NCBI RefSeq assembly: GCF_004114975.1 | Contig: NZ_CP030051.1 | Span: 5,890,001-5,954,000 of the forward strand | Source of the DNA: Bradyrhizobium guangdongense | GTDB lineage: Bacteria; Pseudomonadota; Alphaproteobacteria; Rhizobiales; Xanthobacteraceae | Direction of reading: 5' to 3' | Length of the DNA: 64,000 nt | Notes under the pieces: model-generated | The model's input: only the letters and a program-made list of their open reading frames with translations | Told to the model about the DNA's origin: nothing | Database searches by the model: none | Shown here: positions 31,584 to 40,017 of the stretch, piece by piece | Layout of the letters: each line of letters begins with the position of its first letter | Position numbering within the stretch: position 1 is the first letter of the stretch | Position numbers and translations under genes: made by a program

Positions 31584-32518
31584 CAGGCCGCTCCGCCCGC
31601 TTCAGTGTGGATCCAGGCTTCGCCGCAGGCTTTGGCCAGTTCGCGCACCCGAAGAATGTAGCTCTGCCGCTCGGTGACCGAGATCACGCCGCGCGCGTCG
31701 AGCAGGTTGAAGACATGGCTTGCCTTGATGCACTGGTCATAGGCCGGCAGCGCCATCAGATGCGCCTCGCGCTTGCCATCCTTCCAACCGGCGTCGAGGT
31801 ATTTCTTGCAGGCCGCTTCGGCCATCTTGAATTGCTCGAACAGCATCGCCGTGTCGGCGACTTCGAAATTGTGCTTCGAATATTCCCGCTCGGCCTGCAG
31901 GAAGACGTCGCCATAGGTAACCTTGGCATCGCCCTCGCGGCCGTTGAAATTGAGGTCATAGACCCGGTCGACACCCTGCACATACATCGCGAGGCGCTCG
32001 AGCCCGTAGGTGAGCTCGCCCGCAACAGGCGCGCATTCGAAGCCGGCGACCTGCTGAAAGTAAGTAAACTGGCTGACTTCCATGCCGTCGCACCAGCACT
32101 CCCAGCCGAGGCCCCAGGCGCCCAGCGTCGGGCTCTCCCAGTCGTCCTCGACGAAACGGATGTCGTGCACGGCGGAATCGATGCCGATCGCGGCGAGCGA
32201 CTTCAGGTACAGCTCCTGAAGTTTCGGCGGCGACGGCTTCATGATCACCTGGAACTGGTAGTAGTGCTGCATCCGGTTCGGGTTCTCGCCGTAGCGGCCA
32301 TCCTTGGGCCGGCGCGAGGGCTGCACATAGGCGGCGTTCCAGGGCTTCGGCCCGAGCGCGCGCAGCGTGGTCGCCGGATGGAAGGTGCCCGCGCCCATCT
32401 CCATGTCGTAGGGCTGCAGGATCACGCAGCCCTGCTCGGCCCAGAATCGCTGGAGCGCGAGGATAAAGCCCTGGAACGAGCGTTCCGGGCGCATATGGGC
32501 GGGCAATGAGGCGTCCAT
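31583..32518 (-). CDS. glyQ: Glycyl-tRNA synthetase alpha subunit
   Basis: A 311-residue class II synthetase chain that activates glycine. It has [20 protein letters not shown] near residue 14, [21 protein letters not shown] near 36, and [17 protein letters not shown], all typical. The ATG at 32518 ([15 protein letters not shown]) was chosen; the frame extends upstream without family similarity. It is the first gene of the glyQ-glyS operon. Confidence 0.96.
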   Translation of the reverse strand: MDASLPAHMRPERSFQGFILALQRFWAEQGCVILQPYDMEMGAGTFHPATTLRALGPKPWNAAYVQPSRRPKDGRYGENPNRMQHYYQFQVIMKPSPPKLQELYLKSLAAIGIDSAVHDIRFVEDDWESPTLGAWGLGWECWCDGMEVSQFTYFQQVAGFECAPVAGELTYGLERLAMYVQGVDRVYDLNFNGREGDAKVTYGDVFLQAEREYSKHNFEVADTAMLFEQFKMAEAACKKYLDAGWKDGKREAHLMALPAYDQCIKASHVFNLLDARGVISVTERQSYILRVRELAKACGEAWIHTEAGGAA

Positions 32519-32612
32519 CGTCAGATCAGGCTCTCGCGGGGGGGTTTTGAATCGCGCGGGACCGTATCGACGGCGGGGGTGGGAATCAAGGCAAAGGGGG
32601 GCGAAAATGGCC

Positions 32613-32713
32613 GTCATTCCGGGGCGCCCGCAGGGCGAGCCCGGAATCCATTGTGCCTTTCGCTCCGTGGTTCGATGGATTCCGGGTTCTCGCTTCGCGA
32701 GCCCCGGAATGAC
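32613..32713. repeat. Interspersed palindrome, family C, long copy
   Basis: It starts GTCATTCCGGGGCGCCCGC and AGGGCGAGCCCGGAATCCAT, and ends ATGGATTCCGGG, then GCGAGCCCCGGAATGAC. The whole is an inverted repeat of about 100 bp with smaller hairpins inside each arm. It fills much of the gap between the glyQ start and a small gene. Confidence 0.82.
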
Positions 32714-32730
32714 ACTTGAGCGGACGGACC

Positions 32731-32922
32731 CTACCCCGGCCTATAGGCTCCGGTCACGGGGTCCCGCTTCAGCGTCTGGACGGTCCCCGTAGAGGCGGCT
32801 TCAGCGACGCGCGACAGGCGCATCTCCTCCAGCTCCTCGTTGATCCTGATGGCGGTCTTGTAGGCCCAGCGGACCACGGCAAGCCCACCCAGGACGCCCG
32901 CGAATGCGACGAACGGCGGCAT
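32731..32922 (-). CDS. Small membrane protein of unknown function
   Basis: A 63-residue protein beginning [21 protein letters not shown], one membrane helix, followed by a basic and acidic helix ([21 protein letters not shown]) and the end [14 protein letters not shown]. The ATG at 32922 has GGA 7 nt upstream; a TTG six codons earlier is less likely. The RDPVTGxYRP ending is a recurring tail in small rhizobial proteins. Function unknown. Confidence 0.68.
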   Translation of the reverse strand: MPPFVAFAGVLGGLAVVRWAYKTAIRINEELEEMRLSRVAEAASTGTVQTLKRDPVTGAYRPG

Positions 32923-33038
32923 CGGTCGATCCTTGTTCAATGCTCAACCCCCACACGCATATTCGCGCACTCCGGGCCGCGCCGCAATTGGCCCGGCTCC
33001 CGGCATCCTTGGGACCAAATGGCGCGGGTGGCCCCCGC

Positions 33039-33947
33039 CTAGAACCCGAATTTCGCCCAAATCGCCCGCGTCTCGACGGCCGAGATCACCTCATCCGGCA
33101 GCCCAGCCATTGATTCCATGGCCGAAAGCTGGCCCGCGCCGGGCGATTTCCGCCCAAGCAGGCTGGAGAGCAGCCCGGTCGGCTGCGCGATCACAGGGGT
33201 GAGAACCTTGTCGCCAAAGCGGGCACGAAGAGTTGAGCGGAGATCGCCGATGCCGTCGGCGAGCCCCAGCGCGACCGAGGTTTCGCCGGCCCAGTACTCG
33301 CCGGTGAACAGCGTGTCGTCGGCCCCCTTCAACCTGGCGCCGCGGCTCTCCTTCACCAGCGCGATGAAGATCTGGTGGATCTCGCGCTGAAGCGCCTTCA
33401 GCTTGGCGACGTCGTCGGGGTTCTCAGGCAGGAACGGATCGAGCATCGCCTTGTGTGCGCCGGCCGTGTAGAGACGCCGCTCGATGCCGAGCCGCTTGAT
33501 CGCCTCCTGAAAGCCGAAGCTGCCGCCGACCACGCCGATGGAGCCCAGGATCGAAGACGGATCGCAGAAGATCTCGTCGCCGGCGCAGGCGATCATGTAA
33601 CCGCCCGAGGCCGCGACGTCCTCGACGAACACCAGCACGGGCAGCTTCTTCTCCGCCGCAAGCTGCCTGATGCGCAAGAAAATCTGGCGCGACTGCACCG
33701 GCGAGCCGCCGGGCGAATTGATCACCAGCGCCACCGCCTTGGCATTGCGCATGGAGAACGCCCGCTCCAGCACCCGCGCGACGGCTGCGAGCGTCATGCC
33801 CGGACGCAGCGGCGTCACCGCACCGATAACGCCTGACAGCCGCACCACCGGCACCACCGCCGCGCCTGGCCGTAAGCGCGCCGGCAGATATTGCAGGAGC
33901 TTGTCGGCAAGGCCGGAATTTTCGCGATCGTTCAATTGTTCGGCCAT
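33039..33947 (-). CDS. S49 family peptidase (SohB/SppA-like)
   Basis: A 302-residue peptidase. The catalytic Ser114 lies in EDVAASGGYMIACAGDEI and the partner Lys166 in TAGAHKAMLDPF, the Ser/Lys dyad of S49 enzymes. Other landmarks are ALVINSPGGSPVQSRQI near 72 and SILGSIGVVGGSFGFQEAI near 132. It is a single-domain form and has no signal peptide or clear N-terminal membrane helix, unlike SppA, so it may act at the cytoplasmic face. Signal peptide digestion or membrane protein quality control is the family role. Confidence 0.9.
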   Translation of the reverse strand: MAEQLNDRENSGLADKLLQYLPARLRPGAAVVPVVRLSGVIGAVTPLRPGMTLAAVARVLERAFSMRNAKAVALVINSPGGSPVQSRQIFLRIRQLAAEKKLPVLVFVEDVAASGGYMIACAGDEIFCDPSSILGSIGVVGGSFGFQEAIKRLGIERRLYTAGAHKAMLDPFLPENPDDVAKLKALQREIHQIFIALVKESRGARLKGADDTLFTGEYWAGETSVALGLADGIGDLRSTLRARFGDKVLTPVIAQPTGLLSSLLGRKSPGAGQLSAMESMAGLPDEVISAVETRAIWAKFGF

Positions 33948-34060
33948 GGCCTTACCTCTGGTTAACCATTCTTTATCACGCGACTGTCATTGAAGGTGCC
34001 TGGAACGTGTTTTGCAGAATGCCCGTTGGCAAGCTGCAATAAGGCAGCGGAGGAAGCGAC

Positions 34061-34159
34061 ATGAAGGTCTATCTGCTGTTGATGCTGATCGGCGCGCTTT
34101 TCACGGCGATTCGCTTCACGTCCCCGCAAGAACAGCAGTCGGAATCGCTGCCCCAGTAA
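34061..34159 (+). CDS. 32-residue membrane miniprotein
   Basis: An ORF coding for 32 residues: MKVYLLLMLIGALFTAIRF as one membrane helix, then a short polar tail TSPQEQQSESLPQ. A strong ribosome site, GGAGGAAG, lies 5 nt before the ATG. It stands between divergently placed genes with 113 bp of its own upstream sequence, and stops 4 bp before the convergent methyltransferase gene. The perfect ribosome site and sensible membrane topology support it; the function is unknown. Confidence 0.65.
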   Translation: MKVYLLLMLIGALFTAIRFTSPQEQQSESLPQ

Positions 34160-34163
34160 GCCG

Positions 34164-34931
34164 TCACGGCTCTGCCAGCGGCAAGACCGCTCTCCCCTCC
34201 AGAATATTCCTCACCTCATTTTTAGGCGCACGTGACTCATCATTGAGCATGAGGCCCGGCAGCAACCGCGTCGGCGCCCGGCCACCCTTGGCGGCGCGCA
34301 CCAGCACACGGATCGCCGGCCTTCCCGCTTCGCCATGAACCGGCAGGATCGAGACGCTGCCGAAGCCGCGTGACAGCGCTGCCAAAACGTCAGCAACCCC
34401 ATCCGCGCGCCAGATCAAGGTCAGCACACCATTCGATCGAAGGAGCCGCCGCGCTGCATGCACCCACGCATTCAGCGTCTCCTCCGTCGCGACATGCGCG
34501 GCATGACGCGACTCGTCTGGCGAGCCGCGATGCCTGAGGGCATCGTTGAAGGGCGGATTCATCAACACGCAGTCCGCACTGTCGGGCATGAGCCCATGTG
34601 CGGCAAAAGCCTGCGCATCCGCGGTGACATCGAGCACAATCACGTCCGCGGCAATCGCATTCGCAGCCGCATTGCCACGCGCGAGGTCCGCCAGTTCCGG
34701 ATCGATCTCGACGAGGCAGAGGTCGATCCCGGCGACACGCCGGGCCAGCGCCAGGCCGGCCGTGCCGACGCCGGCACCCAGATCGACCACCCGATCGCCT
34801 TCGCGGGCCTCCGTCGCAGCGGCAAGCAGGATCGCGTCGTGGCCAGCGCGGTGGCCGGATCGCTTCTGCCTCAGGAGCAACTGGCCGCCGAGAAAGGCGT
34901 CCTCGGTGATATCGGTGACGACGTCAATCAT
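34164..34931 (-). CDS. tRNA1(Val) (adenine-N6)-methyltransferase-like protein
   Basis: A 255-residue class I SAM methyltransferase. It has a SAM site VVDLGAGVGTAGLALARR near residue 47, an acidic strand end CLVEIDPELADLA near 72, and the N6-adenine catalytic motif MNPPFND near 125. Length and motif order fit the TrmN6/YfiC group, which methylates A37 of tRNA1(Val). Its first 8 nt overlap the end of the upstream DUF2007 gene, so the two are probably cotranscribed. Confidence 0.85.
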   Translation of the reverse strand: MIDVVTDITEDAFLGGQLLLRQKRSGHRAGHDAILLAAATEAREGDRVVDLGAGVGTAGLALARRVAGIDLCLVEIDPELADLARGNAAANAIAADVIVLDVTADAQAFAAHGLMPDSADCVLMNPPFNDALRHRGSPDESRHAAHVATEETLNAWVHAARRLLRSNGVLTLIWRADGVADVLAALSRGFGSVSILPVHGEAGRPAIRVLVRAAKGGRAPTRLLPGLMLNDESRAPKNEVRNILEGRAVLPLAEP

Positions 34932-35151
34932 CGCCGCGCAGTTCGTGGCTGAGCCCGGCCTCGGTCAGGAGCGCCCTCGCCTCGACGGCGTCGTCCTCAT
35001 GGACCAGGATCCGGCGCGGCAGGACACCGAGCGAGCCTTCGATGATGCTCATGTTCTGGTCCAGCACCAGATGGTGGATGTTGGCGCCGTCGAGCAGCGC
35101 GCCGATCGCCGACACCAGCACGATATCATTGGTCCGAACCAGTTCACGCAA
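34924..35151 (-). CDS. DUF2007 small protein with TTG start
   Basis: A 75-residue protein reading RELVRTNDIVLVSAIGALL, then HHLVLDQNMSIIEGSLGVLPRRILV and a C-terminal AEARALLTEAGL-like helix. This is the DUF2007 family, a small fold related to ACT-like signal domains. No ATG suits: the start is TTG at 35151, which has a perfect AGGAGG 5 nt upstream. It overlaps the methyltransferase gene by 8 nt. Its job is unknown. Confidence 0.82.
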   Translation of the reverse strand: MRELVRTNDIVLVSAIGALLDGANIHHLVLDQNMSIIEGSLGVLPRRILVHEDDAVEARALLTEAGLSHELRGDD

Positions 35152-35280
35152 ACGAGCCTCCTGCCTGAAAGGGGTTAAGCGGCAAATGTCAATGGTTCCG
35201 CAGCACTTGCCGCGTCCGCCTCCAGTTTCTATTGTCTTTCCATCAGAATAGCCCCTTCGGGGCAAATATTGGAGACCGGC

Positions 35281-36288
35281 GTGGCCGTCATCGTACCTTT
35301 CGAAACCCCCGGCGCGTCGATCGAAGAGCTGGTTGGCCTTGTCGCCCCTGACATGGAGCGCGTCAACGCCACGATCCTGTCGCGGACCGGTTCGGACGTG
35401 ACCATGATCCCGGAGGTCGCCAACCACCTGATCTCCTCGGGCGGCAAGCGGCTGCGGCCGATGCTGACGCTGGCCATGGCCAACCTCGCCGGCTACACCG
35501 GCGACGGCCATATCAAGCTCGCCGCCTCCGTCGAGTTCATGCATACCGCCACGCTGCTTCACGACGACGTCGTCGACGAGAGCGAGATGCGCCGCGGCAA
35601 GCTGTCGGCGCGCATGCTCTGGGGCAACGAGGCGAGCGTGCTGGTTGGCGATTTCCTGCTGGGGCAGGCCTTCCGCATGATGGTCGAGGTCGGCTCGCTG
35701 CGCGCGCTCGACATCCTCTCGGCGGCCGCCGCCACCATCGCCGAGGGCGAGGTGATGCAGCTGGCCGCCGCCAAGAACACCGCGACAACCGAGGACGAAT
35801 ATCTCGCCGTGATCCGCGGCAAGACCGCCGAGCTATTCGCCGCCGCCTGCGAGGTCGGCCCTGTGATCGCCAACCGTCCGAAGGCGGAACAGACCGCCTG
35901 CCGCTCGGTCGGCATGAATCTCGGCATCGCGTTCCAGCTCGTCGACGACGTGCTCGACTATGGCGGCAAGAGCGCCAAGCTCGGCAAGAACACCGGTGAC
36001 GATTTCCGCGAGGGCAAGATCACCCTCCCCGTCGTGCTCGCCTTCCGCCGCGGCAACGACACCGAGCGTGCCTTCTGGATCAAGGCGCTCGAACGCGGCG
36101 AGATCGGCGACACCGATCTCGATCACGCCATCGGCCTGATGAACAAGCACCGCGCGCTGGAAGACACGCTGAGCCGCGCCCAGCACTACGGTGCCATGGC
36201 GGTCGATGCACTGGCGCTGTTCCCGTCCTCGCCGATGAAGAGCGCGCTGGAGCAGGTGGTGGCGTTCTGTCTGGCACGGTCGCACTAG
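35281..36288 (+). CDS. ispB: Long-chain polyprenyl diphosphate synthase
   Basis: A 335-residue trans-prenyltransferase that makes the ubiquinone side chain. The first Asp-rich motif is LLHDDVVDESEMRRGK near residue 100, the second FQLVDDVLDYGG near 225, and GGKRLRPML near 55. Residues before the first motif (ATLLHDD) are small, which fits a long product such as octaprenyl or decaprenyl diphosphate. The start is GTG at 35281 with GGAG 6 nt upstream; a TTG at 35269 overlaps that site. Confidence 0.93.
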   Translation: MAVIVPFETPGASIEELVGLVAPDMERVNATILSRTGSDVTMIPEVANHLISSGGKRLRPMLTLAMANLAGYTGDGHIKLAASVEFMHTATLLHDDVVDESEMRRGKLSARMLWGNEASVLVGDFLLGQAFRMMVEVGSLRALDILSAAAATIAEGEVMQLAAAKNTATTEDEYLAVIRGKTAELFAAACEVGPVIANRPKAEQTACRSVGMNLGIAFQLVDDVLDYGGKSAKLGKNTGDDFREGKITLPVVLAFRRGNDTERAFWIKALERGEIGDTDLDHAIGLMNKHRALEDTLSRAQHYGAMAVDALALFPSSPMKSALEQVVAFCLARSH

Positions 36289-36353
36289 GCGCCAGCCCAC
36301 CTCGCTTCCGCACAGCGATTGACCCAGCAAACTTGTACATACCGCTCCCTCCG

Positions 36354-36433
36354 CGTCATTGCGAGCGCAGCGAAGCAATCCAGATTCCCTCGGCGGAAAT
36401 AGTCTGGACTGCTTCGCTGCGCTCGCAATGACG
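36354..36433. repeat. Interspersed palindrome, family B, copy 2
   Basis: CGTCATTGCGAGCGCAGCG at the left and CGCTGCGCTCGCAATGACG at the right are nearly perfect complements, with AAGCAATCCAGA and TCTGGACTGCTT inside. It could form an 80-nt hairpin. It lies after the polyprenyl synthase gene. Confidence 0.85.
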
Positions 36434-36527
36434 GAGCAACAGGCGCGAACAGCGCTCTCCAACTTTCATCTCCAATCTCACCACATTTTCTGCAACGTCG
36501 CGCTCCTTCGATTTACAACTCGTCGTA

Positions 36528-36544
36528 ACTTGCATTTTGCAAGT
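36528..36544. promoter_or_regulatory. Palindromic operator upstream of the HxlR gene
   Basis: ACTTGCA, TTT, TGCAAGT: a perfect inverted repeat of two 7-bp arms, ending 21 bp before the ATG of the HxlR regulator. HxlR proteins bind such short palindromes as dimers, so it is probably the autoregulatory site. Confidence 0.65.
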
Positions 36545-36565
36545 CACTGCCCTACCTTCCCTGCC

Positions 36566-37081
36566 ATGCAGCCAAAGTCCCCGTCCATCCAGGAATGCCC
36601 GGTCGGGCGCGCCGTCGAAACGGTCGGCGAGTGGTGGAGCATCCTGATCCTGCGGGATGCGTTTCAGGGTTCGACCCGCTTCGACGAATTCGAGCGCAAT
36701 CTCGGCATCGCGCCGAATATCCTGTCGAGGCGCCTCGCACATCTGACCAAGACCGGCATGTTCGTCCGCCGCCGCTATCAGGAGCGGCCGCCGCGCTACG
36801 AATATGTGCTGACGGACAAGGCGCGGGATTTCTTCCCCGTGATCGTGGCGCTGCTCGCCTGGGGCAACAAGCATCTCGCCCCGAAGGGCGAATCCATCTT
36901 GCTGGCGAGCCGGAACGATGCTCGTCCGTTGGATCCGGTGGTAGTCGATGCCGCCGACAGACAGCCGATCACGCTCGCCAATACGATCGCCATTCCCGGG
37001 CCGCGCGCGAGCCGCGGGATGCGGGCTCGGCTCGCTTCGCTCAAGGCCATGAACCCGGCGGTCGCGCCGACTGGAGACTGA
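36566..37081 (+). CDS. HxlR-family winged-helix regulator
   Basis: A 171-residue regulator. The HxlR domain (about 8-105) opens with SIQECPVGRAVETVGEWWSI, with the conserved Cys, and continues FDEFERNLGIAPNILSRRLAHLTKTGM and YEYVLTDKARDFFPVI. About 60 further residues at the C-terminus have no clear match. The start at 36566 has no good ribosome site, so a very short or leaderless message is possible. It is followed 1 bp later by a ketoacyl synthase gene, an unusual partner, and preceded by a perfect palindrome. Confidence 0.9.
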   Translation: MQPKSPSIQECPVGRAVETVGEWWSILILRDAFQGSTRFDEFERNLGIAPNILSRRLAHLTKTGMFVRRRYQERPPRYEYVLTDKARDFFPVIVALLAWGNKHLAPKGESILLASRNDARPLDPVVVDAADRQPITLANTIAIPGPRASRGMRARLASLKAMNPAVAPTGD

Positions 37082-37082
37082 G

Positions 37083-38345
37083 ATGCGTCGTATCGTCGTG
37101 ACGGGTATGGGCGCGGTGTCGCCGCTCGGCTGCGGTGTCGAGATATCCTGGCGGCGGCTGCTCGCCGGTCAAAGCGGGCTGCGACCGCTGCCGGAATGGG
37201 CGCAGGTCCTGCCGGCGCGCATTGCCGGCCTGGTGCCCGACAAGGCGGACGACGCCGAGGGGGGCTTCGATCCCGCGCAAGCCGCCGCGCCAAAAGACCA
37301 GCGCAAGATGGACCGCTTCATTCTGTTCGCCCTGCTCGCCACCGCGGAGGCTGTCGCGCAGGCCAAATGGACGCCGCAGGAGGCTCACGCGCAGGAACGG
37401 ACGGCGACGATCATCGCCTCCGGCGTCGGCGGCTTCCCCGCAATGGCGGAGGCGGTGCGCATCACGGAGCAGCGCGGCGCGCGCCGGCTGTCGCCGTTCA
37501 CCATCCCCTCGTTCCTCGCCAACCTCACCGCCGGCCACGTCTCGATCAAATACGGCTACAAGGGCGCGCTGGGCACGCCAGTCACTGCGTGTGCCGCCGG
37601 CGTGCAGGCCATCGGCGATGCCGCGCGCATGATCCGCGCGGGCGAGGCCGATGTCGCCATCTGTGGCGGCGCCGAGGCCTGCATCGACATCGTCAGCCTC
37701 GGCGGCTTCGCGGCGGCGCGTGCGCTGTCGAGCTCTTTCAACGACGCGCCTGCCCGTGCTTCACGCCCGTTCGATCGCGACCGCGACGGTTTTGTCATGG
37801 GTGAAGGCGCCGGCATTCTGGTCGTCGAAGAGCTGGAGCACGCGCTGGCGCGCGGCGCCACGCCGATCGCCGAGGTTGTCGGCTACGGCACCACGGCGGA
37901 CGCCTATCACATGACATCGGGTCCGCCGGATGGCGAGGGCGCACGCCGCGCCATGGAGATCGCGCTCCGCCAGGCGAGACTTGCCCCCGCCGAAATACAG
38001 CATCTGAATGCGCATGCGACCTCGACCCCGGCCGGCGACGAGAGCGAACTCGGCGCGATTCGTGCGCTGTTCGGCCGCAACCGCGGCATTGCTGTCAGCG
38101 CAACCAAGTCGGCCACCGGCCATCTGCTCGGTGCCGCTGGCGGGCTGGAGGCGATCTTCACCGTGCTCGCCCTACGCGACCAGATCGCGCCGCCGACGCT
38201 CAATCTCGAGAACCCCGACGCGAACGCCGACGGCATCGACATCGTCGCAGGCGGTGCGCGGTCGATGCCGATGCGCTACGCCATCTCCAACGGCTTCGGT
38301 TTCGGCGGGGTCAACGCCAGCGTGATCTTCCGCCGCATGGGCTGA
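37083..38345 (+). CDS. Beta-ketoacyl-ACP synthase II-like enzyme
   Basis: A 420-residue KAS II (FabF-like) enzyme that extends acyl-ACP with malonyl-ACP. The catalytic Cys170 lies in TACAAGVQAIGDAARM, the two His in NAHATSTPAGDESE and ATKSATGHLLGAAGG, and the final loop is SNGFGFGGVNASVIF. The segment AEGGFDPAQAAAPKDQRKMDRF is as in FabF. There is no acpP or fabG next to it. Its pairing with an HxlR regulator suggests a regulated, secondary synthase, not the housekeeping copy; that is inference. Confidence 0.9.
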   Translation: MRRIVVTGMGAVSPLGCGVEISWRRLLAGQSGLRPLPEWAQVLPARIAGLVPDKADDAEGGFDPAQAAAPKDQRKMDRFILFALLATAEAVAQAKWTPQEAHAQERTATIIASGVGGFPAMAEAVRITEQRGARRLSPFTIPSFLANLTAGHVSIKYGYKGALGTPVTACAAGVQAIGDAARMIRAGEADVAICGGAEACIDIVSLGGFAAARALSSSFNDAPARASRPFDRDRDGFVMGEGAGILVVEELEHALARGATPIAEVVGYGTTADAYHMTSGPPDGEGARRAMEIALRQARLAPAEIQHLNAHATSTPAGDESELGAIRALFGRNRGIAVSATKSATGHLLGAAGGLEAIFTVLALRDQIAPPTLNLENPDANADGIDIVAGGARSMPMRYAISNGFGFGGVNASVIFRRMG

Positions 38346-38390
38346 ACGAGATGGCTTTGCAATCGTGGCGCGCTGCGCTACGAAAACAGC

Positions 38391-39023
38391 ATGCTTGAAA
38401 CCAATCTCTGGCTGTTCCTGGCTGCCGCCGTTGTCATCGCCGCCGTTCCCGGCCCCGGCATTTTCTATGTCGCGGCACGAACGCTTTCGGCGGGCCGCGC
38501 CAGTGGTTTTGCGTCGACCGCAGGTACGGCGCTCGGCGGCCTGGTTCATGTCGTGGCAGGCAGCCTCGGCATCTCCGCGATCATCCTCGCCAGCGCCGAG
38601 CTGTTTGCTGCCGTGAAATTCATTGGTGCGCTGTATCTGCTCTGGCTCGGCGTCAAGACCTTTCGCGGCGCCGGCCGCGCGCTGACGCTGGAGAGCGAGG
38701 GCGTCGGCGACAAGCGGGCGTTCCGTGACGGCGTGCTGGTCGAGGCACTGAATCCGAAGACCGCGGCGTTCTTCCTCGCCTTCATCCCGCAATTCCTTGA
38801 TCCCTCGGCGTCTCATCCCGCGCTGCAATTCATCGTGCTCGGCACGATCTCGGTGACGATGAACACGCTTGCCGATGTCGTCGTCGTGCTGATGGCGTCC
38901 GCAACGCGCAGGCATTTGACCGGACGGCCGCACCTGATGCGGCGCCTCACCCAGGGCTCCGGCGTGTTCATCGCCGGTCTTGGCCTGTCGCTCGCACTGG
39001 CGCGGCGGCCGGTAAATGGATAG
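38391..39023 (+). CDS. LysE/RhtB family exporter
   Basis: A 210-residue membrane protein with about six helices. It begins MLETNLWLFLAAAVVIAAVPGPGIFYVAARTLSAG, the family's PGP motif, followed by GLVHVVAGSLGISAII and AALYLLWLG-like GALYLLWLGVKTF. The family exports amino acids and their derivatives; the substrate is unknown. It lies 45 bp after the ketoacyl synthase and 5 bp before the hydrolase, so it likely shares a message with the latter. Confidence 0.88.
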   Translation: MLETNLWLFLAAAVVIAAVPGPGIFYVAARTLSAGRASGFASTAGTALGGLVHVVAGSLGISAIILASAELFAAVKFIGALYLLWLGVKTFRGAGRALTLESEGVGDKRAFRDGVLVEALNPKTAAFFLAFIPQFLDPSASHPALQFIVLGTISVTMNTLADVVVVLMASATRRHLTGRPHLMRRLTQGSGVFIAGLGLSLALARRPVNG

Positions 39024-39028
39024 CCACG

Positions 39029-39895
39029 ATGCTCGTTCCGCAAAGTCGCTATTACGAGTCTCACGGACTACGGCTGCATTATGCCGATTGGGGCAACGAA
39101 GGTGCGCCGCCTCTCATGCTGGTCCATGGCGGCCGCGATCATTGCCGGAGCTGGGACGCCATTGCCCGCCCGCTGCGTCAGCATTTTCATGTGATCGCGC
39201 CCGACCTGCGCGGCCACGGCGATTCCGACTGGACCCGCGGCGGCAGCTACGCGCTGACGGAGTATGTCTACGACCTCATCCAGCTCGTCCGCGCCATCGC
39301 AGCGCCTCAAGTGACGCTCATCGGCCATTCGATGGGCGGCATGGTAAGCCTGATCTTTTCGGGGGCATTCCCCGAGCTGGTCTCGAAGCTCGTCGTGCTC
39401 GACGGTGTGACGATGTTGCCCGATGCGCCCAAGCCGCCGACGCACGAGCGCATCAGCAAATGGGTGAGCCAGCTCGACAGGCTGCACGATCGCACGCCGC
39501 GCCGCTATTCGACCCTGGAAGATGCGGCCGCGCAGATGGTGCTTCACAACAAGCGGCTGTCACGCGAGCTCGCGCAGCATCTTGCGACCCATGGCGCGCG
39601 CCGGAACGAGGACGGCACCTATAGCTGGAAATTCGATCCCTACCAGCGCGCCTCGGCGCCGCACCGGCTCTGGCCGGACGATCACGTCGCGCTGTGGTCG
39701 CGGATCGCCTGCCCGACGCTACTGAACGCCGGCGAAAGTTTTCTCGCCGGCGCGCGCTCGGCGGGACTGGAGCGCTATTTCCAGCAGGCGCGCGTCGAGA
39801 CCATCGCCGGGGCCGGACACTGGCTGCAACACGACAAGCCGGATGAGGTGCTGGGCGAGATCCGACGGTTTCTGGGGCTGGAGAGCATCGACTAG
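39029..39895 (+). CDS. Alpha/beta hydrolase
   Basis: A 288-residue alpha/beta hydrolase. The oxyanion segment is VHGGRDHCRSWD near residue 32, the nucleophile elbow GHSMGGMV near 98, and the catalytic His is probably in AGAGHWLQHDKP near the end. The general acid is expected near LLNAGESFLAG. The substrate is unknown; closest in style to epoxide hydrolase or haloperoxidase-like enzymes. It starts 5 bp after the LysE-type exporter. Confidence 0.85.
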   Translation: MLVPQSRYYESHGLRLHYADWGNEGAPPLMLVHGGRDHCRSWDAIARPLRQHFHVIAPDLRGHGDSDWTRGGSYALTEYVYDLIQLVRAIAAPQVTLIGHSMGGMVSLIFSGAFPELVSKLVVLDGVTMLPDAPKPPTHERISKWVSQLDRLHDRTPRRYSTLEDAAAQMVLHNKRLSRELAQHLATHGARRNEDGTYSWKFDPYQRASAPHRLWPDDHVALWSRIACPTLLNAGESFLAGARSAGLERYFQQARVETIAGAGHWLQHDKPDEVLGEIRRFLGLESID

Positions 39896-39905
39896 CTCCG
39901 CTGCC

Positions 39906-39995
39906 GTAGGGTGGGCAAAGCGTAGCGTGCCCACCGGCTGTCACGATCGGCGAAAGATCGCGGGCACGGCGCTTGCGCGCCTTTGCCCACCCTAC
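39906..39995. repeat. Interspersed palindrome, family A, copy 2
   Basis: GTAGGGTGGGCAAAGCG at the left and CTTTGCCCACCCTAC at the right are complementary ends. The inside holds CGTGCCCACCG and CGGGCACGGCG. It lies between convergent genes, where it could also act as a bidirectional terminator-like hairpin. Confidence 0.85.
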
Positions 39996-40017
39996 AGGAC
40001 CGTCGGCGAAAAAATAC

